Assembly (NCBI GenBank): GCA_947499715.1
Contig: CANMPL010000006.1
Coordinates: 124,001 to 188,000, forward strand
From: an uncultured Paracoccaceae bacterium
Lineage (GTDB): Bacteria > Pseudomonadota > Alphaproteobacteria > Rhodobacterales > Rhodobacteraceae
Length of the DNA stretch: 64,000 bases
Direction of reading: 5' to 3'
This document shows, piece after piece, positions 1 to 8,192 of the stretch. Positions within the stretch are counted from its first letter, which is position 1. Each line of letters opens with the position of its first letter. Under the pieces are notes generated by a model. The model was given only the letters and a program-made list of their open reading frames with translations, was not told the DNA's origin and did no database searches. The translations under genes were made by a program, and so were the position numbers.

Positions 1-596
1 AGGGCCGACAGCGGCGTGAGGGACGCGGGGCGGACAACAAAACCGCAACCGGCAGCAAGGGCGGGGGCGACTTTGCGGGCGATCATTGCATTGGGAAAGT
101 TCCACGGGGTGATTGCGGCGGCCACGCCGATGGGCTGCTTGATGACGGTGATGCGTTTGTCGGGCTGATGACCGGGGATGGTTTCGCCGTAGATGCGCTT
201 GGCCTCTTCCCCGAACCATTCAACAAAAGAAGCGCCGTAAGCGACCTCGCCGCGGGCTTCGGTCAGGGGCTTGCCCTGTTCCGCCGTCATGATGATGGCA
301 AGGTCTTCGGTATTGGCGATCAGCAAATCATACCATTTGCGCAGCACCTGCGCGCGGTCTTTGCCGGTGCGGGCGGCCCAGGCATGGCGTGCCTTTTCGG
401 CGGCGGCAATCGCGGTAGAGATTTCTGCGCGCGACAGGTCCGGGACCTGCGCGATGACATCGCCGCGCGCGGGGTTGGTCACGTCGAAGGTTTTGCCAGA
501 GGCGGCAGCAACCCATGCGCCGCCGACATAGGCCTTGTCGCAGACAAGGTCGGGGCGCGCGAGTTGCGATTTCAGATCGGTGGCTTGGTCTAGCAT
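1..596 (-). CDS. NAD(P)-dependent succinate-semialdehyde-type aldehyde dehydrogenase (N-terminal part, cut by window edge)
   Basis: The gene reads leftward and leaves the window, so only about 198 N-terminal residues are visible. The aldehyde dehydrogenase cofactor half is clear: a WVAAASGKTFDVTNPA-like entry strand, the EQGKPLTEARGEV stretch and the ITPWNFPNAMIARKVAPALAAG segment that shapes the Rossmann fold. These match the GabD/SSADH branch best. The lysine usually found in the KPAS cofactor-contact motif reads as arginine here (VVRPAS). The catalytic Cys and Glu lie outside the window, so the substrate is not settled. ATG at 594-596 follows an AAGAGG-like ribosome site. It is divergent from the hydrolase gene at 659. 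Confidence 0.85.
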   Translation of the reverse strand, partial: MLDQATDLKSQLARPDLVCDKAYVGGAWVAAASGKTFDVTNPARGDVIAQVPDLSRAEISTAIAAAEKARHAWAARTGKDRAQVLRKWYDLLIANTEDLAIIMTAEQGKPLTEARGEVAYGASFVEWFGEEAKRIYGETIPGHQPDKRITVIKQPIGVAAAITPWNFPNAMIARKVAPALAAGCGFVVRPASLTPLSA

Positions 597-658
597 GATG
601 AACCTCTTGCTGGTCGGTGCAGGATTGGATTGACTAGCAGTAGCGAGGTCGCGGAGAA

Positions 659-1444
659 ATGAAAATGGATTTAGACGATGCATTTGCTGTTTCGGCACAT
701 ATCGCGGGGGCGGAACGGCTGCCTGCTGTCTGGGCCAAAAGTGCGCGCGCATTTCGGGATGTGACACGGCATTTGGCGGACGTGCCTTATGGCGAGGGCA
801 CGCGGGACGTGTTTGATCTGTTTCTACCCGAACGTCTGGCCAAGGGGACGGTGGTTTTCATTCACGGCGGCTATTGGCGGATGTCGGATAAGTCAGATTG
901 GTCCGATCTGGCTGCGGGGGCCTTGGCGGCGGGATGGGCTGTGGCGATGCCGTCATATGACCTATGCCCCAAGGTCGGTATTGCAGAGATTACGCGGCAG
1001 GTGGCCCGCGCCGTGGCGGCGATTGCGGAACGCACGCCGGGTCCATTGCGGATAACGGGGCATTCCGCAGGCGGTCATCTGGCGGCCCGGATGCTGGATC
1101 CGGCGGTCGCGGGTCCGTGGTTGGAAAGGGTTGAGAAGGTCGTCGCAATCTCGCCACTCACTGATTTGGAGCCATTGCTGCGGACGACGATGAACGCTGA
1201 TTTTGGGTTGGATTTGGCAACGGCGCGGGCGGAAAGCCCGGTGCATCAGGTCGCGCCGCAGGTGCCGGTGGTGATTTGGGTCGGCGGAGACGAGCGCCCG
1301 GTTTTTCTGCAACAGGCCCGCGCCTTGTCGCATGCATGGGGTTGCGCCTGCGAGGTTGATCCCGGGCGGCATCACTTTGATGTATTGGACGGGTTGCGCG
1401 ACATGCGGCATCCGTTGATGCAGGCGCTTTTGGCCGAGGATTGA
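659..1444 (+). CDS. alpha/beta hydrolase, kynurenine formamidase (arylformamidase)-like
   Basis: A 261-residue alpha/beta hydrolase. Residues 69-73 are HGGYW, the oxyanion-hole motif typical of the AFMID/BNA7 arylformamidases that cleave N-formylkynurenine. The nucleophile elbow is GHSAGG with Ser136, and Asp211 (WVGGDERP) and His238 or His239 (RHHFDVLD) complete the triad. No signal peptide is visible, so it should be cytosolic. No other tryptophan-catabolism genes lie nearby, so the substrate rests on the family only; other carboxylesters are possible. A GGAG sequence lies 4 bases before the ATG at 659; a second in-frame ATG at 665 is an alternative. Confidence 0.8.
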   Translation: MKMDLDDAFAVSAHIAGAERLPAVWAKSARAFRDVTRHLADVPYGEGTRDVFDLFLPERLAKGTVVFIHGGYWRMSDKSDWSDLAAGALAAGWAVAMPSYDLCPKVGIAEITRQVARAVAAIAERTPGPLRITGHSAGGHLAARMLDPAVAGPWLERVEKVVAISPLTDLEPLLRTTMNADFGLDLATARAESPVHQVAPQVPVVIWVGGDERPVFLQQARALSHAWGCACEVDPGRHHFDVLDGLRDMRHPLMQALLAED

Positions 1445-1453
1445 TCCAAAGGC

Positions 1454-1531
1454 GCGGCTGCGCCGCACGCTATTTTGGGGATGAGGGGCGCTGCCCCTCA
1501 AACTCCCCGGGATATTTTTGGCCAAAAGAAG
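1454..1531 (+). repeat. Dispersed intergenic repeat, family 1, copy A
   Basis: The copy has three modules: a GCGGCTGCGCCGC hairpin (1454-1466), a GAGGGGCGCTGCCCCTC hairpin (1483-1499), and a tail at 1505-1531 starting CCCCGGGATATTT and ending GGCCAAAAGAAG. The tail touches the stop codon of the leftward peptidase gene that ends at 1532. It sits between two convergent genes and may act as a transcription terminator. Related copies are at 9312-9366, 14018-14119 and 22504-22592. Confidence 0.75.
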
Positions 1532-2494
1532 TTAAGGATTATGGACCCTTGCGTAGCAGGGCGGGTCTTCGTGCGGGGTGGAGCGTGCGAGGTAGACGCC
1601 ACGGGCGATGGCGCGGGCCATGCAGGTGGCCCCGGCGTGGCCGAGCGAGAGCAGGTCTTCACATGGGGCAGCGCCCGTGCTGGCGGCAAAGATCAGGTCA
1701 CCATCAAAGGGTGTGTGTGCGGGCACGATGGCGCGGGCAATTCCGTCATGGGCGGCGGTGGCCAGACGGGTGCATTGCGCCTTGGTCAATTGTGCATTGG
1801 TGGCGATGATGCCGATCGTGGTGTTGCGCGCGGCCCGCTTGGTGGCGGGGCGACCAGTGGGATATGTGGGTGAGGGGCCAAGGTTGCCAAATTCGCCCTG
1901 TGCCTCGAAGGGGGCGGCCCAGAAATGCGGCCCGTCACCCACGGTGACCGATCCAACAGCGTTAACCGCCACCAGCGCCCCGATGATTACACCGCCGGGC
2001 AAAGTGACGGAGGCGGAGCCCAAACCCCCCTTGAGCGTGGCGGTTGTGGCACCAAAGCCTGCGCCAGCGGTGCCAAGGGCGAAGTCTGTGCTGGCGGCGT
2101 GGTAGGCTGAGGCACCGAGATCGCGGTAGGGGTTGGTTGCCCAGTTTTTGTCACCACCGTTCAACAGGTCAAACAGGATTGCACCAGGCACAATCGGGAC
2201 ACGCACATCACCCACTGCAAAGCCACGCCCGGCGTCCCGCAGCGCGTCTGCCACGCCAGAGCCTGCATCAAGGCCAAAGCTGCTGCCGCCTGACAGCACC
2301 AGCGCGTCGACCTGTTCGACCAGTTTGTCTGGCGCCAAAAGGTCGGTTTCACGGGTGCCGGGGGCACCGCCCATCACATGTACGCCACAGGTAAATGGGG
2401 CATCCCCCGTCAGCACAGTGCAGCCGGATTTCAGCGTTGCATCATCGGCGTTGCCGACCCGCAAGCCGGGCACATCGGTGATCAGGTTGCGCAT
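1532..2494 (-). CDS. P1 family peptidase (DmpA/S58-type aminopeptidase)
   Basis: The 320-residue product has the hallmarks of S58/P1 peptidases: DVPGLRVGNA at the start, the glycine-rich LSGGSSFGLDAGSGV segment near 67-81, and NTTIGIIATNA near 224-234. In this Ntn-hydrolase family the chain cuts itself before a Ser or Thr that then acts as nucleophile; here Thr225 or Thr226 fits. Members release N-terminal amino acids, D-amino acids or beta-peptides, and the true substrate cannot be told. It is the last gene of a leftward operon; its ATG overlaps the previous stop as TGATG. The stop abuts repeat copy A. Confidence 0.85.
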   Translation of the reverse strand: MRNLITDVPGLRVGNADDATLKSGCTVLTGDAPFTCGVHVMGGAPGTRETDLLAPDKLVEQVDALVLSGGSSFGLDAGSGVADALRDAGRGFAVGDVRVPIVPGAILFDLLNGGDKNWATNPYRDLGASAYHAASTDFALGTAGAGFGATTATLKGGLGSASVTLPGGVIIGALVAVNAVGSVTVGDGPHFWAAPFEAQGEFGNLGPSPTYPTGRPATKRAARNTTIGIIATNAQLTKAQCTRLATAAHDGIARAIVPAHTPFDGDLIFAASTGAAPCEDLLSLGHAGATCMARAIARGVYLARSTPHEDPPCYARVHNP

Positions 2495-2940
2495 CAGATC
2501 GCCACGATCTGCGGGCCGAGGTAGGTCAGCCTGTCGGTATCGTCCAGATCATAAGGAAGGCCGCCAAAGGCATTTTCGGTAATCAGGATCAGGGTGTTGT
2601 CGCCTGACAGCCGCAGCAGGATGTCGTCGGCTTCGGCCTCTGACAGGAATTCGCACAGGCGCGGCAGGATATCGCCGTGGATCATCTCAACCTCGTCTGT
2701 GTCGATAAAGGCGCCGGTCAGCTCGCGGGTCAGGTCAACGGGCAGATCGGGGCCGGGCGCGATATAGCAAAAACGGTGTGCTTCCTCTGCGCTGCCAAAA
2801 TCGGCCCCAAAAAGATGCAGGCGTAGCTGATCAGGGGCCGTAGGCTTGGGCGCGGTTTTCGTGGTGAGGCGCAGGGGCTCTGATGGGATCAAACGCCATG
2901 CATTGCGTGCGATGAGGCGCAGAACAATGCCCCAGTTCAT
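2494..2940 (-). CDS. Conserved-looking hypothetical protein, 148 aa
   Basis: I do not recognise this family. The protein is small, acidic and soluble in appearance, with no signal peptide or membrane span after the first few residues. Its middle (FGADFGSAEEAHRFCYI, then EVEMIHGDILPRLCEFL) loosely recalls short immunity-like or DUF proteins, but that is too weak for a call. I chose the MNWGIV start at 2940 because it overlaps the upstream SDR stop as ATGA, and the downstream peptidase overlaps it as TGATG. That coupling on both sides makes it a real operon member. A start six bases upstream is possible. Confidence 0.6.
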   Translation of the reverse strand: MNWGIVLRLIARNAWRLIPSEPLRLTTKTAPKPTAPDQLRLHLFGADFGSAEEAHRFCYIAPGPDLPVDLTRELTGAFIDTDEVEMIHGDILPRLCEFLSEAEADDILLRLSGDNTLILITENAFGGLPYDLDDTDRLTYLGPQIVAI

Positions 2941-3677
2941 ATGCAACGCCCCCCATCGATTTCCAATGCAACACCGGTGATCATGCTGGCTGCGTCAGAA
3001 CACAGAAATGTCGCGGCAGCCCCAAGATCGGCAGGTGTGGAAAACCGCCCCATGGGGATCGAGGCCAAAAACTTGGCCCGTAGCTCTGGCGTGTCACCGC
3101 CCATGAAACTGGGCAAAAGCGGGGTTTCGCCCGCGACGGGGTTGAGCGCATTGACGCGAACACCATGCGGGGCCAGTTCAACGGCCATTGCCTTCGTGGC
3201 GGTGATCATCCAGCCCTTGGAGGCGTTATACCAGTTCAGATTAGGCCGGGGCGATACGCCAGCAGTTGAGGCGATATTCAGGATTGCGCCCGAACGCTGC
3301 GCCTTCATGGCGGGCACAAAGTGGCGGGCGGTGAGGTAGACGGATTTTGCGTTGACGGCGAGCACGCGGTCAAAGTCATCCTCTGACACCTCTTCCAGCG
3401 CGGTGGGCAAATGGGTGATGCCTGCGTTGTTCACCAGGATATCCAGATCGCCAAGCTGGTCGGCGACGGCATAGGCCAACCCGGCGACAGAGGCGTTATT
3501 GGCGACATCGGCGGTGGCTGCAAAGCCTTCTATTTCGGCCGCGATTTGCTGGGCGGCGTCAGGATTGATATCTGCGATCATTACCTTTGCACCGGCCGCC
3601 GCAAAGGCCCGCGCGATACCCGCGCCAAAGCCGGATCCGCCGCCTGTGACCAGTGCCGTCTTGCCCTTTAGTTGCAT
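2937..3677 (-). CDS. SDR family oxidoreductase
   Basis: A classical short-chain dehydrogenase of 246 residues. It shows the cofactor motif TGGGSGFG (about 11-18), NNAG (about 87-90), the catalytic Ser in STAG and YNASK with Tyr and Lys at about 152-156. The acidic residue in MIADIN after the second beta strand favours NAD(H) over NADP(H). The C-terminus (MITGVALEIDGGRCI) is the usual SDR substrate-loop ending. It belongs to the leftward operon with a DsbA-like protein upstream (10 bp overlap) and the unknown protein downstream (4 bp overlap). The substrate is unknown; 3-oxoacyl or sugar-type alcohols are typical. Confidence 0.85.
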   Translation of the reverse strand: MQLKGKTALVTGGGSGFGAGIARAFAAAGAKVMIADINPDAAQQIAAEIEGFAATADVANNASVAGLAYAVADQLGDLDILVNNAGITHLPTALEEVSEDDFDRVLAVNAKSVYLTARHFVPAMKAQRSGAILNIASTAGVSPRPNLNWYNASKGWMITATKAMAVELAPHGVRVNALNPVAGETPLLPSFMGGDTPELRAKFLASIPMGRFSTPADLGAAATFLCSDAASMITGVALEIDGGRCI

Positions 3678-4405
3678 ATCGGGTCTGCCTGTTGTTCGAT
3701 TTCGATGATCTCTGCGATCTGGTCTTGTGGCAAGGCTCCGAGGATCAGGGTGCGTCCGATCACTGTGCCGGGTGTGCCATAGATGCCAAGGCGGCGGGCG
3801 AGTGCGGCGGTGTCAGCCAAGGCTTTTGTGACCGCGGGGTGGGTCGTGTCGGCCTGCCATTGCGCGGCATCGATGCCGATATCGGCGGCGATTTTGGTCA
3901 GTCGCGCGGGGGTTACAGGGCCGGGGATCGCGGCCAGCAGGCCTGCCACATCCGTCGCAGGGGCCTGACGCTTCGCGGCCAGGATCAGACGTGCGGCGGC
4001 GGTGGATCCGGGGCCCAGCAGCGGGAGTTCATGGCGGATCAGCGGGATTTGTTGGGATCCGATGGCGGCGCGGGTCGCGGCCTCCATCCGGGGGCAATTG
4101 GGGCAGTTGATGTCAGAGAAGTAGGCGATGGCGGGTTGGGGCGATGTCCCATAAAGCGCGTCGCAGATTGGGCCTTGCAGGGGCGGCGCTGTCGTCTCTA
4201 GCCCTGCAAAGATTGCGGCACCGGCGGAAACGGCACCTTCCCGGTCCAGCCGCCGGAAGGGCGCGGCACCGGGAATGTCGGAAAAAGCCAAGGGCTCGCG
4301 GCCCAGACGCGCCAGCCGCGGCACGCCCCAGACCCATGCCCCGATGGCCAAAAGGCCAGCCCCTTGCAAAAGACGGCGGCGCAGGGGGGATAGGGTGTCA
4401 GTCAT
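3668..4405 (-). CDS. DsbA-family thiol-disulfide protein with CPNC active site
   Basis: A 245-residue exported thioredoxin-fold protein. The start at 4405 puts an RRRLLQG stretch and a hydrophobic segment (about 12-27) at the N-terminus, a Tat- or Sec-like signal or anchor. The active site is Cys101-Pro-Asn-Cys104 in SDINCPNCPRM, and the cis-proline loop is GTPG at about 210-213, as in the DsbA/DsbG/Com1 group. CPHC is the usual DsbA form, so the middle pair is unusual. It probably oxidises or isomerises periplasmic disulfides. A longer open frame to 4633 lacks a ribosome site and would bury the signal. It leads the leftward operon. Confidence 0.75.
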   Translation of the reverse strand: MTDTLSPLRRRLLQGAGLLAIGAWVWGVPRLARLGREPLAFSDIPGAAPFRRLDREGAVSAGAAIFAGLETTAPPLQGPICDALYGTSPQPAIAYFSDINCPNCPRMEAATRAAIGSQQIPLIRHELPLLGPGSTAAARLILAAKRQAPATDVAGLLAAIPGPVTPARLTKIAADIGIDAAQWQADTTHPAVTKALADTAALARRLGIYGTPGTVIGRTLILGALPQDQIAEIIEIEQQADPICN

Positions 4406-4485
4406 GAGCGCAGATTGCACATGTTTGCGACAAAGAGAAAGTGCTTGTCCGAAGGTCTTCACGGGGTTTAAGACCATTCCAAGCG

Positions 4486-4581
4486 GTGACGATGGCGTCG
4501 TCACAAGGGGCATTGCCCTGCTGAGGCTTTTTGGCCTTTCGTCCTGAACGCCGGGACCTTTCGGGGTCGCGCATCGACCCC
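4486..4581 (+). promoter_or_regulatory. Two hairpins in the creatinase leader
   Basis: GTGACGA and TCGTCAC pair across a 5-base loop (4486-4504), and GGGGTCG pairs with CGACCCC (4563-4569 with 4575-4581). The second ends 9 bases before the GAGG ribosome site of the creatinase gene. They lie in the divergent region between the DsbA-like gene and creatinase. A role as operator or mRNA leader structure is inference. Confidence 0.35.
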
Positions 4582-4600
4582 ACATCATGTGAGGTCTGAT

Positions 4601-5806
4601 ATGACACAACGTCCACAATACTACCGTTTTCATCAGGGTCAGAAGGTTTTGCCTTTTGCGGCGTCTGAATATGCCGCGCGGCTAAAGGGGTTGCGCGGGA
4701 TCATGGCAGAGGCTGGCGTCGATGCCGTGGTACTGACCAGTATGCACAACATCGCCTATTATGCGGGGTTTCTTTATTGTGCGTTTGGACGGCCCTATGC
4801 GTTGGTCGTGACCCAAACCGAGGATGTGACCATCAGTGCGGGCATTGATGCCGCCCAGCCGTGGCGACGCAGCCATGGCGACAACATCACTTATACTGAT
4901 TGGGAGCGTGACAATTACTGGCGCGCGATCCGGTCGGTGACGGGAGAGGGGCGGGCGATCGGCTATGAGGCGGATCACCTGAGCATGCAGCAACACGGCA
5001 AGTTGGATCGCTTTCTGTCGCCGCAGCGCATTGTCGATCTGTCAGGTCAGACGATGGTGCAGCGGATGCGGAAAAGTCCAGCAGAGCTTGACCTGATCAG
5101 GCAGGGCGCGGCGGTCGCCGACGTCGGCGGCTATGCAATCCGGGCGGCAATCAAGCCCGGCGTGCGCGAAATTGATGTGGCGATGGCGGGTCGTGACGCG
5201 ATGGAGCTTGAGATTGCCAAGCGGTTTCCTGATGCGGAATACCGCGACACTTGGGTCTGGTTTCAATCTGGCATCAACACCGATGGTGCGCATAACCCGG
5301 TGACCGCGCGAGCGCTTGAAGTGGGGGACATCCTGTCGCTGAACACCTTCCCGATGATCTCTGGCTATTACACGGCGCTTGAACGGACCTTGTTCGTGCG
5401 CGAGGTCGACGCCGAGAGCCTGCGCATCTGGGAGGCCAACGTCGCGGCCCATGAATATGGCATGTCTCTGCTGCAACCGGGTGTGTCCTGTGCCGAGGTG
5501 ACGGCCAAAATCAACACCTTCCTGGAGGAACGCGATCTGCTGCAATATCGCACCTTTGGTTATGGCCATTCGTTTGGTGTGCTCAGCCATTACTACGGAC
5601 GCGAGGCAGGGCTGGAACTGCGCGAAGATATCGACACGGTGTTGGAACCCGGCATGGTCATCAGCATGGAACCGATGCTGACGATCCCCGAAGGGCAGCC
5701 CGGTGCAGGTGGCTACCGCGAACATGACATCTTGTTCATCACCGCCGAAGGCAATGAAAACATCACCGGATACCCCTATGGACCGGCAGAAAATGTCGTT
5801 GGCTGA
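4601..5806 (+). CDS. Creatinase (creatine amidinohydrolase)
   Basis: A 401-residue pita-bread (M24) fold enzyme. The sequence follows my memory of Pseudomonas creatinase along its length: FGRPYALVVT, QPWRRSHGDNITYTDW, TWVWFQSGINTDGAHNPVT, ERTLF, QYRTFGYGHSFGVLSHYYGREAG and EPGMVISMEPM. His231 in DGAHNPV matches the catalytic His232 of creatinase. The M24 metal ligands of true aminopeptidases are not all conserved, as expected of a metal-free creatinase. The predicted reaction is creatine plus water to sarcosine plus urea. Start ATG 4601 has GAGG six bases upstream; an earlier ATG at 4589 has none. No creatininase or sarcosine oxidase lies in the window. Confidence 0.88.
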   Translation: MTQRPQYYRFHQGQKVLPFAASEYAARLKGLRGIMAEAGVDAVVLTSMHNIAYYAGFLYCAFGRPYALVVTQTEDVTISAGIDAAQPWRRSHGDNITYTDWERDNYWRAIRSVTGEGRAIGYEADHLSMQQHGKLDRFLSPQRIVDLSGQTMVQRMRKSPAELDLIRQGAAVADVGGYAIRAAIKPGVREIDVAMAGRDAMELEIAKRFPDAEYRDTWVWFQSGINTDGAHNPVTARALEVGDILSLNTFPMISGYYTALERTLFVREVDAESLRIWEANVAAHEYGMSLLQPGVSCAEVTAKINTFLEERDLLQYRTFGYGHSFGVLSHYYGREAGLELREDIDTVLEPGMVISMEPMLTIPEGQPGAGGYREHDILFITAEGNENITGYPYGPAENVVG

Positions 5807-5814
5807 CAAAATTT

Positions 5815-5840
5815 CCCCCTTCGCGATTGCGTGAAGGGGG
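5815..5840 (+). terminator. Hairpin after creatinase
   Basis: CCCCCTTCGC pairs with GTGAAGGGGG (one G-T wobble) over a six-base loop, starting nine bases after the creatinase stop. There is no clear T-run after it, so it could be a terminator or an mRNA 3-prime stabiliser. Confidence 0.55.
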
Positions 5841-5906
5841 CCGCCCTGAATTGCACTTTTGTGACAGACTGGTATGACCGAAACGATTCTTAATTAGGTT
5901 GCTGCC

Positions 5907-6743
5907 ATGCTGTCCGCCCCAAATCTGTCCCGTCGCGCCTTTGGTGCCATGCTGCTTTCATCCGTGGCCGCCTGTGGCCCCAGCGTGCCGGCATCAAATA
6001 GCGACGCCCCCGTGGCGATCAATTTCGCACCCGGTTACGAGCCGATTTTTGATGCCGGTTATAACCTGCCGGGGATTCCGCCAGAATATACGATGGGCGA
6101 TAATCGCCGTATGACGGGGCTATATCTGGGCGAACAGGGACCCGGTACGCTGGACGTGGATCCTTATGCTAAGTTCTTGTATTTCATCGAAGAAGATGGC
6201 CGTGCAGTGCGTTACCCCGTGGGCGTTGGTCGCGCTGGGCTTAGCTTTTCGGGCAATGGCGTGATCCAGTTAAAAAAGAAGTGGCCGGGTTGGACGCCGA
6301 CACAGAACATGCTGCGCCGTGAACCTGACGTTTACGGCCCCTTCGCCCGCGGCATTCCGGGTGGTTTGCGCAGCCCCTTGGGTGCGCGCGCGCTTTATCT
6401 TTATCGCAACGGGCGCGACACCTTCTTCCGCATCCACGGCACCAATGACCTGAATTCGATCGGAAATTCCGGTTCTGCTGGATGTATCCGTTTGTTTAAT
6501 CAGGATATTATCGACCTCTATGAGCGTTGCCCCACAGGCATCCGCGTGCATGTCCGTTCGCGCGAGGAATCACTGCGTGTGGATCCAGAGAATTACGAAC
6601 GTGGCGTTGAATTGCCGCCCCGTCAGATCGACCCGGACGAGATTTATGGCGAAGAAGCGTTGGCCAACGACCGGCCGCCCGATTTCGACGCGATCAATCC
6701 TGATGATCTGGTGTTCGAGGATGCAATCGGCGGCGATACCTAA
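5907..6743 (+). CDS. L,D-transpeptidase (YkuD domain), predicted lipoprotein
   Basis: The 278-residue product opens with SRRAFGAMLLSSVAAC, a twin-arginine-like signal ending in a lipobox with Cys23, so it is probably a lipid-anchored envelope protein. The YkuD catalytic signature is present: His177 in FRIHGTND and Cys193 in GSAGCIRL. Such enzymes form 3-3 crosslinks in peptidoglycan or attach proteins to it. The C-terminal tail (about 225-278) is acidic and proline-rich (RPPDFDAINPDD) and looks disordered. It stands alone, with a hairpin upstream and 134 bases before the next gene. Confidence 0.87.
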   Translation: MLSAPNLSRRAFGAMLLSSVAACGPSVPASNSDAPVAINFAPGYEPIFDAGYNLPGIPPEYTMGDNRRMTGLYLGEQGPGTLDVDPYAKFLYFIEEDGRAVRYPVGVGRAGLSFSGNGVIQLKKKWPGWTPTQNMLRREPDVYGPFARGIPGGLRSPLGARALYLYRNGRDTFFRIHGTNDLNSIGNSGSAGCIRLFNQDIIDLYERCPTGIRVHVRSREESLRVDPENYERGVELPPRQIDPDEIYGEEALANDRPPDFDAINPDDLVFEDAIGGDT

Positions 6744-6877
6744 ATCGTCGCAGCACGCCCCTGAATTGGTCAAACTTCTGTCACGAATTGTGGCGATTAC
6801 CGCATGACGCGAGTTTGTAAAATGGTGTAACATTTCCTAAATGGATTGTGACACCGACACCAACAGGGGAATTTCAT

Positions 6878-7954
6878 ATGGCCGATTTTGACGCGCAGAT
6901 TCAGGAAAGTCAGACACAGGTTGCCGAAGCGCAAAGCAAGATCTCAGAGCTGACAAGCCGGATTGAGGCCGCGCGGCAAAAGATGGCGCAGGGCGCCGAT
7001 ATCGCTGTTGATATCGAAAATGCCTCGCTGGAAGACGTGCACGCGCATACCGAATTGATGAACGCCAATATCGCGGAACTCATCATGGGGTTGGACGATG
7101 TGACGGCGGCCTTTTCCAAGGATTTTGATGAAATGCGATCCAAGACCACGATGGAAAGCATCGTGGGTTGGTTTTCATCAGGCAAGTCGGATTCGATGCG
7201 CGAAGAGCGGATGCGCACCGCCAGCGTCGATGACAAGTTGCAGGATCTGATCAGCAAATCAGACGTCATCACCAAGCTGCTGGAAAGCCAATTGGCGACG
7301 TTGAACGAACAGAAAACCTCTGTGGAAACCAACCTGCAAGGCACCCTGACGGAGCGTGAGACGACCGTGGCCGAGCTGGAAACGGTGCGTGCCGATGTGC
7401 TGGGTATGGATCCCAAGATCATTGAGCTTGAGAACAAGATTTCAGTCGAACAGGATGCCGCAAAGCGCACCGCTTTGGAAACCGAACTGGCCGCGCTGAA
7501 CACCCGTTATAATGAGCTGGTGCAGGAAGAGCAGGTCAAACTGGCGAAAAGCCAGACGCTTGAGCGCTATATCGAAAAGGGCAAAACCTGGATCGACAGC
7601 CTGCAAAATCAGGCGGCAACGCAGATGGTGCTGATCAACAAGTTGCAGACAGACACCAAGCAGCGCGTGGTGCTCTATGATGCCCTGTCAAAGTCGTTGA
7701 AGACCGCCCAGCAGCAAGACGTGGCGCACAAGATCAATGAGATCGGCGTGCAAACCGACCAAGAGGCGCAAACCGCGATGGCGGCCATCGGCTCTGCCAC
7801 GAACGCCCGCATGGCCGACATGATGGAAGCCCACGAAGACCACATGGTCTTTGCCCGCGAGGTGCTAGAGCAGAAGGCGAAAGCCGATGAACGCTTTATC
7901 CGTCGGTTCCAGAAGATCGTGGAAAAGCACGACAGCAATCAGTATGGGGCGTGA
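6878..7954 (+). CDS. Large coiled-coil protein of unknown function, first gene of ATPase cluster
   Basis: A 358-residue, acidic, almost entirely helical protein. Long heptad-like tracts run at about 5-45, 115-225 (QLATLNEQKTSVETN to ELVQEEQVKLAKSQ) and 230-290. There is no signal peptide; a short hydrophobic knot (SIVGWFSSGK) sits near 96. The general layout recalls TelA/toxic-anion-resistance proteins, but I cannot align it by eye. Start ATG 6878 has AGGGGA seven bases upstream; a GTG at 6848 lacks this. It leads an eight-gene run ending at 14008 and may be the cytosolic scaffold of that system. Confidence 0.7.
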   Translation: MADFDAQIQESQTQVAEAQSKISELTSRIEAARQKMAQGADIAVDIENASLEDVHAHTELMNANIAELIMGLDDVTAAFSKDFDEMRSKTTMESIVGWFSSGKSDSMREERMRTASVDDKLQDLISKSDVITKLLESQLATLNEQKTSVETNLQGTLTERETTVAELETVRADVLGMDPKIIELENKISVEQDAAKRTALETELAALNTRYNELVQEEQVKLAKSQTLERYIEKGKTWIDSLQNQAATQMVLINKLQTDTKQRVVLYDALSKSLKTAQQQDVAHKINEIGVQTDQEAQTAMAAIGSATNARMADMMEAHEDHMVFAREVLEQKAKADERFIRRFQKIVEKHDSNQYGA

Positions 7955-7967
7955 GCGCCAGGTGACT

Positions 7968-8192
7968 ATGTTTCAACGCCGGGACTTCATTACCTTTGCT
8001 GGTGCCGTGTTGATGTTGCCGGCGCTTGCATTTGGAGAGGTTGTAGGTGTCGGTGTGTTCATCGGTTCGCAGTTGCTCGCGGGAATAGATGTTTTGCTGC
8101 TCGTGGTTGGAAGATTTTTCCCAATTGCAACAGTTTGGGCAATTCGCGCTGAACAATGGCTTGGTCCGCTGCCGTGGAAACGCCGTGAATGA
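7968..8192 (+). CDS. Small membrane protein, 74 aa
   Basis: The product begins MFQRRDFITFAGAVLML and has two hydrophobic stretches (about 7-24 and 27-52), followed by a basic tail LGPLPWKRRE, so it should sit in the inner membrane. I do not recognise the family. It begins 13 bases after the coiled-coil gene and its stop overlaps the next start as ATGA, which supports translation. A longer in-frame reading from 7887 would overlap the coiled-coil gene and is unlikely. Confidence 0.55.
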   Translation: MFQRRDFITFAGAVLMLPALAFGEVVGVGVFIGSQLLAGIDVLLLVVGRFFPIATVWAIRAEQWLGPLPWKRRE

